Shown here in pieces: positions 26,728 to 35,899 of a stretch of 36,004 nt of DNA. The notes beneath the pieces were generated by a model, which did not search any database, had not been told where the DNA came from, and saw nothing but the letters and a program-made list of their open reading frames with translations. The translations under genes were made by a program, and so were the position numbers. Origin of the DNA: a virus; the IMG/VR virus record IMGVR_UViG_3300010885_022663, positions 1 to 36,004 of that record; one strand, written 5' to 3'. The stretch's first letter is position 1, and each line of letters begins with the position of its first letter.

Positions 26728-28461
26728 TCACGTCAGGTTGATCGCCTCAGCGGACACATACCGCATCGTCCACACCGCCGAAGCACCCGTATTGATCGAG
26801 ATCCCCGCAATGCTCGTCGCAGAGTTCGTAGCGAACGAGGTTCCAGACGACGTGGATTGCCCAATCCCCCCAATGTTCGCAAACCCTGTGGTAGCCAGGT
26901 TGTGGTTCAACTGGAACGTCCACCCGAACTGGCCGACCGTCGGGCTGTTGTTGTAGAACACGACCTCGATGATCACCTGGGCCGAATCGGCAACAGCGGT
27001 CTGAACTGGGCCTGTGAACTGAAACACCTGGGCATCAGCGACCGTCCCAGCCGTACCCCACCGCATCGTAAAGATCGGTGCCGCAGTACCAGCCGCGGTC
27101 TTAGAAATACCAAACACCCACTTCAGCAACGTGCCCGCCTGCTGCCTGCCACCAGGCGTAAGGTTGGAATACGTCACATACGTGTCAGCACCCGACGGCA
27201 ACGTCTGCACCGCAGCGTTGATCGAGTTGTACAACACAGGTTTCGGTGGGACCACAAACGTCGCATCCCCACGCAAAAACGTGGTCGTCGTCCCAGGCGA
27301 AGTCAACGTCCCCACATTGCCCACACCAATGTTGCCACGGGCCGTCGTGGCTGTAGCCGTCAACTCCGACAAGTTGTTCGATGCCAACAGGTCACCACCA
27401 CCAGCCAACGTCGCCCACGACACACCATTCGATGCCACAGGATCAGCTTTCAAAAACTGGCCTGGCGTACCCACAGGCACACGGGTCACAACCGCAGAAC
27501 CAGTCGCCGCGAACAAATCACCCTTTGTCGTCGCCACACTCTTCTGCACCGCACCATCGGCAGTGGTGCCCTGCGCCGCTGTCGCATACGCGGTGGCGTT
27601 AGTGGTAGCGGCAGTACCCAACCCCAAGATCGTGGACACCTGTGCGGCAGTCAAATCTTCGACGTTGCCCGTGCCCGCGGTCGCCCGACCCTTGATCTGA
27701 GATGTTGCCATCGTCGCAAGTTTCGCGTTGCCAACCTTGTTCGCCCCGACTATCGCACTGTTCGCCCCACCCGTGAGGTCGCCACCCATGATGATCGGAT
27801 CCGAACCAACGTCCGAGTGCGTGCCCACATGGGCGGTCGGGGTTCGCGCGTTCGTCATGCGGGAATCGTCGCCCGCAGCGACGGTGCCCGCCGTCGTACC
27901 GACAGCCAACAAAGCTGCCCCGCCCAAACCCAACACCGTACGACCCTGCGTTGGGGTCAGATCCTCGACGTTCCCTGTGCCCGCAGTCGTACGGCCCTTG
28001 ATGGTCGCCGTAGCGATCTGCGCCAACTTTGTGTTCGACACAGCATTCGTGGCGATAACGGCACTGTTCGCACCACCTGTCAGATCACCACCCATGATGA
28101 TCGGATCCGTACCAATGTCTGAGTGGGTTCCCACATGCGCTGTGGGGGTTCGTGCGTTCGACAGGCGACTGTCGTTACCGACCGTCACCGTCGTCCCCGT
28201 GGTGCCCGTTGGGATCTGAGCGATCGGCACCAACACCGACGCATCCAACGACGCATACCCTGAAGCCGCACCCTTCGCGGATGACAACTGGTATTGGGTG
28301 TGGTCGTTGCCAACCGTCAACCCTGTGAGCGCGCTGTGAGCCGTCACACCACCACCGCCGCCACCTGGGATGGCGGCGATCGAGTTGTCCACATACGCTT
28401 TGATAACAAAGAGCGCACGTTGGATCGATGGATCCAACGGGGGCAACTTTAGCGACACCAT
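26728..28461 (-). CDS. Tail fibre protein with 102-residue repeats, 577 aa
   Basis: N-terminal helix (DPSIQRALFVIKAYVDNSI) and a Gly linker lead to repeats with the fibre motif DSRxxNARTPTAHVGTHSD, found twice about 102 residues apart (DNA period 306 bp), each followed by GGDLTGGANSA and KGRxTAGTGNVEDLT. The DSRL...AR.P..H motif is typical of fibre/spike shafts. The C-terminal 150 residues are beta-rich without a recognised enzymatic motif and probably form the receptor-binding head. Start ATG 28461 overlaps the previous stop. Confidence 0.82.
   Translation of the reverse strand: MVSLKLPPLDPSIQRALFVIKAYVDNSIAAIPGGGGGGVTAHSALTGLTVGNDHTQYQLSSAKGAASGYASLDASVLVPIAQIPTGTTGTTVTVGNDSRLSNARTPTAHVGTHSDIGTDPIIMGGDLTGGANSAVIATNAVSNTKLAQIATATIKGRTTAGTGNVEDLTPTQGRTVLGLGGAALLAVGTTAGTVAAGDDSRMTNARTPTAHVGTHSDVGSDPIIMGGDLTGGANSAIVGANKVGNAKLATMATSQIKGRATAGTGNVEDLTAAQVSTILGLGTAATTNATAYATAAQGTTADGAVQKSVATTKGDLFAATGSAVVTRVPVGTPGQFLKADPVASNGVSWATLAGGGDLLASNNLSELTATATTARGNIGVGNVGTLTSPGTTTTFLRGDATFVVPPKPVLYNSINAAVQTLPSGADTYVTYSNLTPGGRQQAGTLLKWVFGISKTAAGTAAPIFTMRWGTAGTVADAQVFQFTGPVQTAVADSAQVIIEVVFYNNSPTVGQFGWTFQLNHNLATTGFANIGGIGQSTSSGTSFATNSATSIAGISINTGASAVWTMRYVSAEAINLT
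27780..28160 (-). repeat. 306-bp period repeat in the fibre gene
   Basis: The block around CATGATGATCGGATCC occurs at about 27787 and 28093, with conserved flanks on both sides. Encodes the repeated shaft units; a third, more diverged unit follows to 27560. Confidence 0.65.
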
Positions 28462-29243
28462 CAGATAAACCAGGTTCCTTTGGTGGTGAAGGTGCAGGCA
28501 ATCTCGTCCCCCACAGCCCACAACCACGGAAGGTTCGTACTGAGGGTGTATCCGTCAGCGTTGCCCGAATACTTCCAACCGTCTACAAAGAAGTGGGTTG
28601 TATCCGAGAGGTACACCATTGCTGGGTAGGTCTTCGAGGCTGACACATCGGTGATCACCGCGTTGCCCATATTGCAAGACCATGAAATGGTCGCCGCAGG
28701 GCCATCATCGTTGTATCCCGTGGGGAAGGAGCAAACGAACCCGCCCGACGCTGCCATCGCGGGGGATGTACCCAGCTTCAGCACCATCTGAATGGTCAAC
28801 ATCCCACCATCTAGGCCACCTACATATTGGTAGGTCGCAGCCTTCGTCGGGGACGTACCCAGGTTGTGGTTCGTGACCGTCGGGGTATAGAAGCCACTCG
28901 CGTTCACCATGTACCAAATGGTGCTAACATCCTTGATCATCGTGTTCCCTGTGTCCGATTCGAAAATCATCTGGCCGCGAGTCGCGGTAGCTGGACGGGT
29001 TGTCGAGGTGTACGTCGGAATCATCCCGCGCTGCGCGTCCACATAGCTCTTGCGTGACAGATGGTTAGCGACCGTCGGATCCGTTGACGGACCCGACGGC
29101 ACAGCAGTGAACGCGATCGACGCATCCCTCTGGATAGCTTCCGTGTTCAAAAAGTTCACAAGGTTCGTGAAGTTCGTGTTCACCTGGGTTGCGTCAGCGT
29201 TCGTCGCGTTCGTGAACGTGTTAGTAACAGATGCGGTAGCCAT
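28461..29243 (-). CDS. Fibre- or baseplate-like protein, 260 aa
   Basis: N-terminus ATASVTNTFTNATNADATQVNTNF and a VANHLSRKSYVDAQ segment resemble phage fibre/attachment proteins with Asn/Thr-rich shafts; RQMIFESDTG-like and IWYMVNASGFYTPTVTNH segments suggest a beta-rich C-terminal domain. ATG 29243 (TGATG overlap) is preferred over the in-frame ATG at 29297, which lies inside the previous gene. Probably a short fibre or adhesion-related protein; no enzyme motif. Confidence 0.68.
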   Translation of the reverse strand: MATASVTNTFTNATNADATQVNTNFTNLVNFLNTEAIQRDASIAFTAVPSGPSTDPTVANHLSRKSYVDAQRGMIPTYTSTTRPATATRGQMIFESDTGNTMIKDVSTIWYMVNASGFYTPTVTNHNLGTSPTKAATYQYVGGLDGGMLTIQMVLKLGTSPAMAASGGFVCSFPTGYNDDGPAATISWSCNMGNAVITDVSASKTYPAMVYLSDTTHFFVDGWKYSGNADGYTLSTNLPWLWAVGDEIACTFTTKGTWFI

Positions 29244-30856
29244 CAGCCCCTGATCTTTCGTGGGTTGTACTTGTACGAAATTGAGTTCACGCCCCACGGT
29301 TTCCCGCCTGGGCCTTTCACCTTCAACTGGATCGAGCGGGCCAACCCCAAGTTGGACCCTCGTTCAAACTGGGCACCCGTCGCAGGCGCACCCCATGCCG
29401 CTTCACCCCAACCGTTCAAACCGTCAGGTTCCGCAGCCGTCGCCTGCCACAACATCCCCGTCGGTGCCGCCGTCACGTTCACCAGGAACGTCCGCTTCAC
29501 CAGCGACTCCTCCCAATCGTGGAACGCCTCACACGTCAACACCGTCGTCACCGACGGCTGATCGACCACCAGGTCAGGTCGCCGCCACATCTTGCGGGTC
29601 GACACATTCGACGCGTCATGCCACCTCGTCACATAGTACGAAGCAAAGTTTGTTGGCGTACCAATGTCATCCTGATAGACGTACGGCTGATCGCACTTCA
29701 ACACATACGGCTCAGTCGGATGGCAAGCCAACGTCGTGCGACTGTTCGTAGAGTTCACAAAGTCGCACCCAGGGCCGAACCCGCCGCCAGTCGCCAACGC
29801 ATACTTCGTCCACGCCCCACGCTTCCCGATCGTCGGATCCAAAACGTAAGTGAACGACGCGGTTGTCGATGTCGCCTGCGGGATTGACACCCACAGCCGC
29901 CTATTCACCCATGCAAGATCAAGGTTCGTGATCGACGTTTCCGTCACCTGCTGCGTTTGGATCAGCGGTTGGATCGACATCCCCACGTTCGTGATGCTGG
30001 TTCCGTCCAAACGGAACACACCATCAGGCCATGAGAAGAAGTAGATCCCCGCCTCTGTTGCGACGACAGCACGCGGCGAGGGTGTGCCCAACGTGTCCGT
30101 CACCCGTTGCACCACGAACGTGTCCGTGTCGATGCCCAACAGCATGTGAACCGAACTCTTCTTGAAGATGTACAACGCACCTTGGAATGGGATCAGAGCA
30201 GTGATCCCTGACCCGCCGTCGACAATGTCGATGTAGTCGAGCGAACGCCACGACTCTGGGAACCCTTCATGGGAGAAACGGATGCGGTTCGGGTAGGTGA
30301 CCGCATCCTCGACGGTTGAGGCGACGAACATGCGGTTCGCATGGGCGGCGATGTGGTCGGACTTTGGCGCATGGGTGCCTGTGGGGGTGCCGTACGTTTC
30401 CTGCCATGCTGCGGTCGCTGACGCGGTCAGGGCCGTCTTCGTGGTCCCATCCCATTTGTTGACCACACCGCCGTTCCCGCCTGCGACGTACACCCGTTCC
30501 GATATGCCAGACCATGCGGCGAACGAAGCCCCGTGGGCTGCGGTCGTCGCAATGGTCGTATCGGTAAACGTGGTTGAGCTTGCGTAGTACACCTTTGAGT
30601 TGGCTGCGACAAACAGTTGCGAGCTTGGGCGTTCCCACACCCACAGCTTCTTCGGGGTGAACGTGCCCGCACCCAACGCCCCAACCGCTGACGGGTTGAG
30701 GCGTGTGACACCGCCACGCATCCCGAACCCGCCACGCGGATCGATGTCGACGTTCAGCATGTCGGGCGACTCGTCCAACCCAAGTTGGAACGGGTCGGCA
30801 CGCAAGTTCAGACCGCCCACAAAGCTGTCCGTGCGAAGAACTTTGATCTGGCTCAT
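29243..30856 (-). CDS. Tail hub/nozzle-like protein, 537 aa
   Basis: N-terminus SFVGGLNLRADPFQLGLDESPDMLNV is typical of podovirus tail-stabilising/nozzle proteins; the body is built of repeated beta strands (KLWVWERPSSQLFVAANSKVYY, ERVYVAGG, NRMFVAST, GALYIFKKSSVHML) suggesting a beta propeller as in P22 gp10-like hubs. Located after the adaptor gene as expected for a head-to-tail stack. Similarity judged from pattern; identity with a given family not certain. Confidence 0.75.
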   Translation of the reverse strand: MSQIKVLRTDSFVGGLNLRADPFQLGLDESPDMLNVDIDPRGGFGMRGGVTRLNPSAVGALGAGTFTPKKLWVWERPSSQLFVAANSKVYYASSTTFTDTTIATTAAHGASFAAWSGISERVYVAGGNGGVVNKWDGTTKTALTASATAAWQETYGTPTGTHAPKSDHIAAHANRMFVASTVEDAVTYPNRIRFSHEGFPESWRSLDYIDIVDGGSGITALIPFQGALYIFKKSSVHMLLGIDTDTFVVQRVTDTLGTPSPRAVVATEAGIYFFSWPDGVFRLDGTSITNVGMSIQPLIQTQQVTETSITNLDLAWVNRRLWVSIPQATSTTASFTYVLDPTIGKRGAWTKYALATGGGFGPGCDFVNSTNSRTTLACHPTEPYVLKCDQPYVYQDDIGTPTNFASYYVTRWHDASNVSTRKMWRRPDLVVDQPSVTTVLTCEAFHDWEESLVKRTFLVNVTAAPTGMLWQATAAEPDGLNGWGEAAWGAPATGAQFERGSNLGLARSIQLKVKGPGGKPWGVNSISYKYNPRKIRG

Positions 30857-31521
30857 TGCGGGATCGTCTTGTTACGGAACCGATCCCAGGTGCGACGGTA
30901 ACCGCCATGAAGGATGAGCGCACCCGACTGGGGAAGACGCATCGCTTCCCCACGGGCCATCGTGACGGCCTCATCGAACGAACGGCGGTACAGGGCAGCC
31001 TGCTCAGGATCTTCCTGCAACTGGTACATCATCGCTACGACGTAGTAGACGAGGGCGATGTGGAACGCTGTGTCAGCGTCACATTCGACGGTGTCCGACG
31101 CAGTCCAGTTCACAGGGTTGCGATAGGCGCGGACACTCATCGAGTAGGCGGCATCAGGGGTGGGCCACAGGTAGATCGACGTACCCCACTTCGACCAGTT
31201 CTGCGGCACCCCAGAAGTGGTGCCGTACCAAACATCTTCAGCGGACTGGTGACCGCACCATGTCAACCGACCCGACACGTCGTCGTCATGCAAGATCGAG
31301 GTGATCTCCTCGATGTCACCAACACCTGACAGCGTGTACGCCTGGGTGCCTGCGATGGCGGTCAGCGTGTACGACGCTTCCAGCCACGGCCAACGGCGTT
31401 CCAGCGACATCAGTCGCAGGTAGCCGTCCTTGATGTAGGTGTTCAGGATCGAGTCCGTCACATCGGTCACATCAAGATCGGTGATCGTGCGGGCCATCGT
31501 CCGCATGTCCAGCAGGTTCAC
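30853..31521 (-). CDS. Head-tail adaptor protein, 222 aa
   Basis: LNTYIKDGYLRLMSLERRWPW followed by YTLTAIAGTQAYTLSGV is the usual start of podovirus adaptor proteins (helix then beta hairpin). The middle has SIYLWPTPDAAYSMSV and the C-terminal part is helical (AFHIALVYYVVAMMY). It should bind below the portal ring. ATGA overlaps on both sides. Confidence 0.75.
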   Translation of the reverse strand: MNLLDMRTMARTITDLDVTDVTDSILNTYIKDGYLRLMSLERRWPWLEASYTLTAIAGTQAYTLSGVGDIEEITSILHDDDVSGRLTWCGHQSAEDVWYGTTSGVPQNWSKWGTSIYLWPTPDAAYSMSVRAYRNPVNWTASDTVECDADTAFHIALVYYVVAMMYQLQEDPEQAALYRRSFDEAVTMARGEAMRLPQSGALILHGGYRRTWDRFRNKTIPQ

Positions 31522-31748
31522 GCAGTCGCCTTATCAGCCGACTTCTGATGGCCGACACACAGGTCGCCATCCTTCAACGAGCGGGCACCACAGGAGTTCT
31601 CGTTCGCCTTACAGAACCCTTCCCGCGGGTCAGCGAACGGCATCCCCCCAGGGGGTGCTGGTTCGCACCCTGCGGGCATCAACGTCGTGAACTCGTTGGC
31701 GGGTACGCCGTACATGGAATGGGTGGGGACAACGGTGCGGCTCATCAT
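31518..31748 (-). CDS. Small Cys-containing virion-region protein, 76 aa
   Basis: Pro-rich first half (FTTLMPAGCEPAPPGGMPF) and four cysteines in all (C28, C46, C53 and C64 approximately), with GxCKANENSCGARS and DLCVGH, a possible zinc site. Unrecognised. It starts just after the terminator of the capsid gene; a second ATG at 31745 is possible. Confidence 0.55.
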   Translation of the reverse strand: MMSRTVVPTHSMYGVPANEFTTLMPAGCEPAPPGGMPFADPREGFCKANENSCGARSLKDGDLCVGHQKSADKATA

Positions 31749-31755
31749 CTTCTGA

Positions 31756-31769
31756 CCGTTTCGTTACCC
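31756..31769 (-). repeat. 14-bp repeat GGGTAACGAAACGG, copy 2
   Basis: Identical to 23972-23985; lies between the capsid terminator and the gene starting at 31748, so it could be part of a promoter or leader for the downstream late genes. Confidence 0.4.
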
Positions 31770-31774
31770 AACGC

Positions 31775-31800
31775 AAAAGGGGAGGGCCGAAGCCCTCCCC
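31775..31800 (-). terminator. Rho-independent terminator after capsid gene
   Basis: On the minus strand: GGGGAGGGC-TTCG-GCCCTCCCC followed by TTTT. A 9-bp GC stem with the extra-stable UUCG tetraloop and a T-tract, 21 nt after the capsid stop. The best textbook terminator in the window; partial read-through would give more capsid than tail proteins. Confidence 0.9.
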
Positions 31801-31821
31801 CCTCACAACCTTCCTTGCGGA

Positions 31822-32760
31822 TCAGGTCTTCGCGGTCAGCTTGCCCAAACGGACGCGGTTACGCACCGTCAGGTTGCCGTAGCTCAGGATGAGCGAGAAC
31901 CGTGCATCCTGCGAATCGGGACGCTGGAACGGGGTTTGCTGCAACCACTTGCCCGTCAGACCCACCAGACCCAGGTACTTGGAGTTCAGGTAGTACATGA
32001 CACCTGCGGTGCAACCTGCGTCGAACACCACGGGGGCACCCTTGAACATCAGGTTCTGGAAGCCCGCAGCAGCGGTCTTCGTGTCCGAGTAGCGAAGGTT
32101 GCCAACAAGCAAACCTTCATACTTCTCAAACAGTGCCTGCGAGGTCAGGATGAGGTCGGGGTGGTCGTTGCCCTTCGACACCGTGTTGTAGCCCGTCGTC
32201 ATGATGGCCTGCGTCAGCGCGGTGGCCGTCGACTCCTTGTACGACTTCCACCAGGTGTTACCGACGGCGGTCGAGTCGATGTTGCCGACAGTACCCGTGT
32301 TGTCGATCAGGTTCGCAAGGCCGTTCATGTCCTTGGAACTGTTGCCCGTGCCATCACCGAACCACATGGTGTTGAAGCCCTCTTTCGCGGACTCTTCGGC
32401 CTGCATGATCTTCGCTTCCAGCAGGTTCAGAACTGCGGACTCGCCGCTGTTCTTCGCCTCATCGATGCCCGAGATCGCGATCGAAACAGCGTACTGCTTC
32501 CAATCGAACTCTGCGGCAGTGATGCCTTCCTGCGGGGTCAGCGGCACCTGGTCGAAACCAGAGTACGAACCGACAGTGTCGTTCTGTGCGTAGATGAGAG
32601 GCTCCACGATCTTGGTGCCACCGTTCTCCATACGGATGCGGTTGTTCTCCAGCAGGTACCAGGACAGGACGCGATCGGTGAAGATGTTGTCGGTCAGACG
32701 CTTCTGGTACTTCGCCATCGTGGTCGACAGCATTGCGTCGAAGTTTACGTTGCCAGGCAT
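31822..32760 (-). CDS. Major capsid protein (HK97 fold), 312 aa
   Basis: Pattern of podovirus capsid proteins: N-arm with DAMLSTTMAKYQKRLTDNIF, the E-loop region GGTKIVEPLIYAQNDTVGSY, then AEFDWKQYAVSIAISG, spine helix LNLLEAKIMQAEESAKEGF and C-terminal GAPVVFDAGCTAGVMYYLNS with RVRLGKL. AAGGAG precedes the ATG. Lies after the scaffold gene and before a strong terminator, so highly expressed. Confidence 0.92.
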   Translation of the reverse strand: MPGNVNFDAMLSTTMAKYQKRLTDNIFTDRVLSWYLLENNRIRMENGGTKIVEPLIYAQNDTVGSYSGFDQVPLTPQEGITAAEFDWKQYAVSIAISGIDEAKNSGESAVLNLLEAKIMQAEESAKEGFNTMWFGDGTGNSSKDMNGLANLIDNTGTVGNIDSTAVGNTWWKSYKESTATALTQAIMTTGYNTVSKGNDHPDLILTSQALFEKYEGLLVGNLRYSDTKTAAAGFQNLMFKGAPVVFDAGCTAGVMYYLNSKYLGLVGLTGKWLQQTPFQRPDSQDARFSLILSYGNLTVRNRVRLGKLTAKT

Positions 32761-32794
32761 GAGGGTTCACTCCTTCAAGGGGTGTAGAGGGGTA

Positions 32795-33547
32795 TTAGCC
32801 GCCGTGCGACTTCTTGGAAGCCGCCCATGCGTCACGGATGGAAAGAATCGGGCCGTCATCGTCGGCCTGATTGTTGGCGGCACTAGAGCCACCAGCCACG
32901 AACGAGGCGTTCCGCTTCGCTTCTGTCGCCGCAACCTCCGCAGCCGAAGCTGTGGAACGTGAATACACACGGTCAAAGGCGAGAGATTTGAAAACCCCTT
33001 CAAGATCGGTTGTCTGAGCGGCCATAGCTGCGGTGACAACATCCTGGGGGTTGAACTCGTCCCCGTACTTGGAGGTCAGACGCGACAGTTCTGCGTCCAA
33101 CCGTTGTGATGCTTGGGCATCCTCAAACGACCGAAGTCGGGCATCGAGGCTGCTGTACCGATCATCCGACGGTGCAGGAGAATCCCATGAGGGTGGCTCT
33201 TCCTGTTCCTGCGGTGCGGTCCCAAAGTTCACGTTGTGCGTACGGGCCAACAGTTCCAACGTCCCCTTCGGGTCCGTTTGGAGTGCGGCACGGATAGCGG
33301 CAGCGAACTGGACATCACTTGCGTTCGCCTGCGTCTTGCGTGTGTAGTCCGCTTGACGCTGGTATCCCGCAGCAGCTTCCGACAGCGGAACCTGAAGTTC
33401 TTCCCCATCGACCTTCACGGTGATCAGGCGACCACCGAACTCGTCAAGGTTCAGAAACTCTGGGGCTGCGGTTGCGTTTCCATCCGACGTTTCGGGTGAT
33501 CCCTCAGGGATTCCTTGCGGCAGACCTTCATCAATACCCTCAGGCAT
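32795..33547 (-). CDS. Scaffolding protein, 250 aa
   Basis: Acidic N-terminus, then VKVDGEELQVPLSEAAAGY and RQADYTRKTQ, the usual signature of phage scaffold proteins; the middle and C-terminal parts are helical (LDARLRSFEDAQASQRLDAEL) with a basic end (AWAASKKSHGG) that may bind the capsid. AAGGAG lies upstream. Position between portal and capsid supports the call. Confidence 0.85.
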   Translation of the reverse strand: MPEGIDEGLPQGIPEGSPETSDGNATAAPEFLNLDEFGGRLITVKVDGEELQVPLSEAAAGYQRQADYTRKTQANASDVQFAAAIRAALQTDPKGTLELLARTHNVNFGTAPQEQEEPPSWDSPAPSDDRYSSLDARLRSFEDAQASQRLDAELSRLTSKYGDEFNPQDVVTAAMAAQTTDLEGVFKSLAFDRVYSRSTASAAEVAATEAKRNASFVAGGSSAANNQADDDGPILSIRDAWAASKKSHGG

Positions 33548-33605
33548 CGTTGCTCCTTGTTAGAGAGTCCCGTCACGGGTTGCTCTTCAACAACAGCTCC
33601 TGCCG

Positions 33606-35429
33606 TTACCCACCGCCGTTGACCGCAGCATGGGCTGCGGACAACTGGGCCAGAAGGGCAGGCGGAATGTTCCCCATCGGCGACCGACCAGCGGCTGGTC
33701 CCATCGTCGGCGGTGCGGCAGAACCTGGTGGCCCAGGCGGCACCGACCCAGGCGGTGGCGGCTGCGGTTCCATCTGATCCTCCGCAGGGTTCTGGTTCGC
33801 TTCAGCCCCCGCCGCATCTTCCTGCGGGTTTGCCTGCGCCATGAAACTGCCAGGATCCTTGATACCGAACCCGTCGCGCAACACCTGTTCCGCCACCTTC
33901 TGCGGGTTCACGACACCGCTCTGGATGAACGGGGCCATCGCATCCACCAGTTGGAGGGCGGTCTGACGGCGGAACGATTCGTTGTTCGGTGCGGTCGAAC
34001 CGCCAACAACATCGAAGTCGAACTCGCCCGCAATGTGATCCTTGTCGAACTTCACCCACACGGGTTCAGAGTTCGGACCTGTGAAACGGACAACCTGTTC
34101 CTTCGTCATGTACTGCTGGGCGAGAGCGATGAGGTGCTTCGCAACCTCAGAGATCGCCGCCTCGATGATCGCCAGCTTGTCCGCCGCACGGGCGTTCGAC
34201 GCGTCCTGCACAATCGATGCTTCGGTGGCGGTGCGGCGGATCTCAGGGAGCGCACCCCGCTGATATTCGGACACACCACTCACCTGTTGCATGTCGGACT
34301 GGATGATCTGCGACTGGTTGTAGAACTCTGGCGGGGAGATGAGCGACGGGAACTGGGCGACCGAATCACCCAACGGCTGGTCGCCTTGGACGGGGACCAT
34401 CGTGTTGTCGTTGTCCGACTCCAAGGCTTCACGGCCTTCGGAGTCGAACCTGTCCTTGCGGTACAGGTATTTGCGAGCGAACTTCTTTCGATGGTTCATC
34501 ATCTGCGTACGGGTCTCATTCAACTCGCGTTGAAGAGGCTCGATCGCTTCCAGGTCACCGATCGGGTAAAACTCGTCAGGCACGTCGTAGTTGCGGATCA
34601 TCGTGAACGGGTGACCGAACGCGTACGGCATCTGGGTTGGTGCGATCAGGAAGTATTCGCATTCGCAGAACACGGATACCGTGTTCCGCACCAGGTCGTA
34701 AAACTCCCAGACCTCAACGTAATCCTGCTGCTTGTCGTACACCTCTTTGGTTACGCCGTCGATCGAGTTCTTCTTCCACGCCTTCGGTGCGACGACAGCA
34801 CGGGCGTTCGCGGCGTACCGCTTGTCCGCTTTGACGGTGCGGAGCGGGCGACGGATCCGTTGGGCAATCCAACGGATGTCAGCCATCGAGGTTGCGTCGG
34901 GGTCTACGAACATGTCGAACGGGGACACACGGTCCACGAACGGGCGGTCTTCCAACACGATCGTGGAGGTGTCAGCGACGTTGTCGATCCCAGGGGTGTT
35001 CGACCCGTCGCCCTCGATGATCGCCGACCGTTCCACAAACTTGTACCCCGACTTCAGCCAGCCGTGGCCGACGATCAGGAAGTCCTTCACCGCGCGACGG
35101 AACTGGGGCTTCACCTCATACCGTTTCCACCACTGGTTGATCACCGCTTCGGTGATGATTGCCTGTGGGGCCGCTTCAGGCCAGACGGCGTTCACCGCGA
35201 TCCGCGGGTTGTTCACGCTCACGGACGGGGCGATCACGTTCACGGTGGAGAACGCGATGTTGACCAGGATCCGATCTTCGACAGAGAAACTGTCGAAGTG
35301 TCGACCCCTGTACATGTCGATCAGACGCTGCCAGGTGGCATCGAACAGTTCTTGCTTGCGGAAATCTTTCGCCTTGCGAAGCGACGTTTGGTAGCCAGCG
35401 AGGATGTCCGCGTTCGACGGACGGGCCAT
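33606..35429 (-). CDS. Portal protein, 607 aa
   Basis: N-terminal LRKAKDFRKQELFDATWQRL and MYRGRHFD, then INQWWKRYEVKPQFRRA, and the central PLQRELNETRTQMMNHRKKF helix with a following RRTATEASIVQDASNARA segment are hallmarks of podovirus-type portals. The C-terminal 80 residues are Pro/Gly/Asn-rich and disordered. Forms the dodecameric ring for DNA entry and exit. ATG overlaps the holin-like stop (TGATG). Confidence 0.9.
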   Translation of the reverse strand: MARPSNADILAGYQTSLRKAKDFRKQELFDATWQRLIDMYRGRHFDSFSVEDRILVNIAFSTVNVIAPSVSVNNPRIAVNAVWPEAAPQAIITEAVINQWWKRYEVKPQFRRAVKDFLIVGHGWLKSGYKFVERSAIIEGDGSNTPGIDNVADTSTIVLEDRPFVDRVSPFDMFVDPDATSMADIRWIAQRIRRPLRTVKADKRYAANARAVVAPKAWKKNSIDGVTKEVYDKQQDYVEVWEFYDLVRNTVSVFCECEYFLIAPTQMPYAFGHPFTMIRNYDVPDEFYPIGDLEAIEPLQRELNETRTQMMNHRKKFARKYLYRKDRFDSEGREALESDNDNTMVPVQGDQPLGDSVAQFPSLISPPEFYNQSQIIQSDMQQVSGVSEYQRGALPEIRRTATEASIVQDASNARAADKLAIIEAAISEVAKHLIALAQQYMTKEQVVRFTGPNSEPVWVKFDKDHIAGEFDFDVVGGSTAPNNESFRRQTALQLVDAMAPFIQSGVVNPQKVAEQVLRDGFGIKDPGSFMAQANPQEDAAGAEANQNPAEDQMEPQPPPPGSVPPGPPGSAAPPTMGPAAGRSPMGNIPPALLAQLSAAHAAVNGGG

Positions 35430-35635
35430 CAGCCGTTACCGACAGAATGGTCGTAGGCGTTCACCATTGCTGAAACCATGACGACGATCGCACCGCTGAT
35501 GCCGATCACAGCGGTCGCAGTGTGTGCGGACAGGTGGAGGGCACCAACGGCGGTAGGGACCGCCACAAGGGCACCCAGGATCACCTGGAGGGCGGTACGG
35601 AGGATGCGCTGGTGGGGGCTGGGGGCTGTGGTCAT
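35429..35635 (-). CDS. Two-TM holin-like protein, 68 aa
   Basis: Two hydrophobic spans at about residues 14-33 (LQVILGALVAVPTAVGAL) and 39-60 (TATAVIGISGAIVVMVSAMV) with short polar ends, the build of a class II holin or a small phage membrane protein. Placed between a one-TM protein and the portal gene rather than beside the endolysin 18 kb away. ATGA overlap with the upstream gene. Confidence 0.65.
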   Translation of the reverse strand: MTTAPSPHQRILRTALQVILGALVAVPTAVGALHLSAHTATAVIGISGAIVVMVSAMVNAYDHSVGNG

Positions 35636-35895
35636 CGTGGTGCCGTTTCTCGTTCGGTGTGGTGCTGTTCGATGTGCTGATCGAGGGTCGTTTTGACAGC
35701 CCCGATGGCGACGTTGTTTGCCTGGGTGGCCGTCAAGATCGCCCCAAGGGTGGTGCCGTTCTCCGCATGCTGTTCGGTGTTCCGCGAATCCAACCGTTTC
35801 AGGAACCAGGCGACGATCACCGCAGCGATCGCCCCAGAGAACGATGTGGCGGCTACAACGATCGGAACCCAGTCGTGGTGTGTGGCGGCGATCAT
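35632..35895 (-). CDS. One-TM membrane protein, 87 aa
   Basis: N-terminal span at about residues 9-32 (WVPIVVAATSFSGAIAAVIVAW abbreviated to 20: VPIVVAATSFSGAIAAVIVA), then a polar helical tail (TTLGAILTATQANNVAIGAV, QHIEQHH). The in-frame ATG at 35994 would overlap the upstream gene by about 95 nt, so ATG 35895, 4 nt after that gene's stop, is preferred. Could be a holin partner, antiholin or spanin-like component; no lipobox is present. Confidence 0.6.
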   Translation of the reverse strand: MIAATHHDWVPIVVAATSFSGAIAAVIVAWFLKRLDSRNTEQHAENGTTLGAILTATQANNVAIGAVKTTLDQHIEQHHTERETAPR

Positions 35896-35899
35896 CCCG

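Noticed and set aside
33630-35456. 608-codon plus-strand ORF
   Set aside because: Antisense shadow of the portal gene; Arg/Val/His-rich and without a family pattern.
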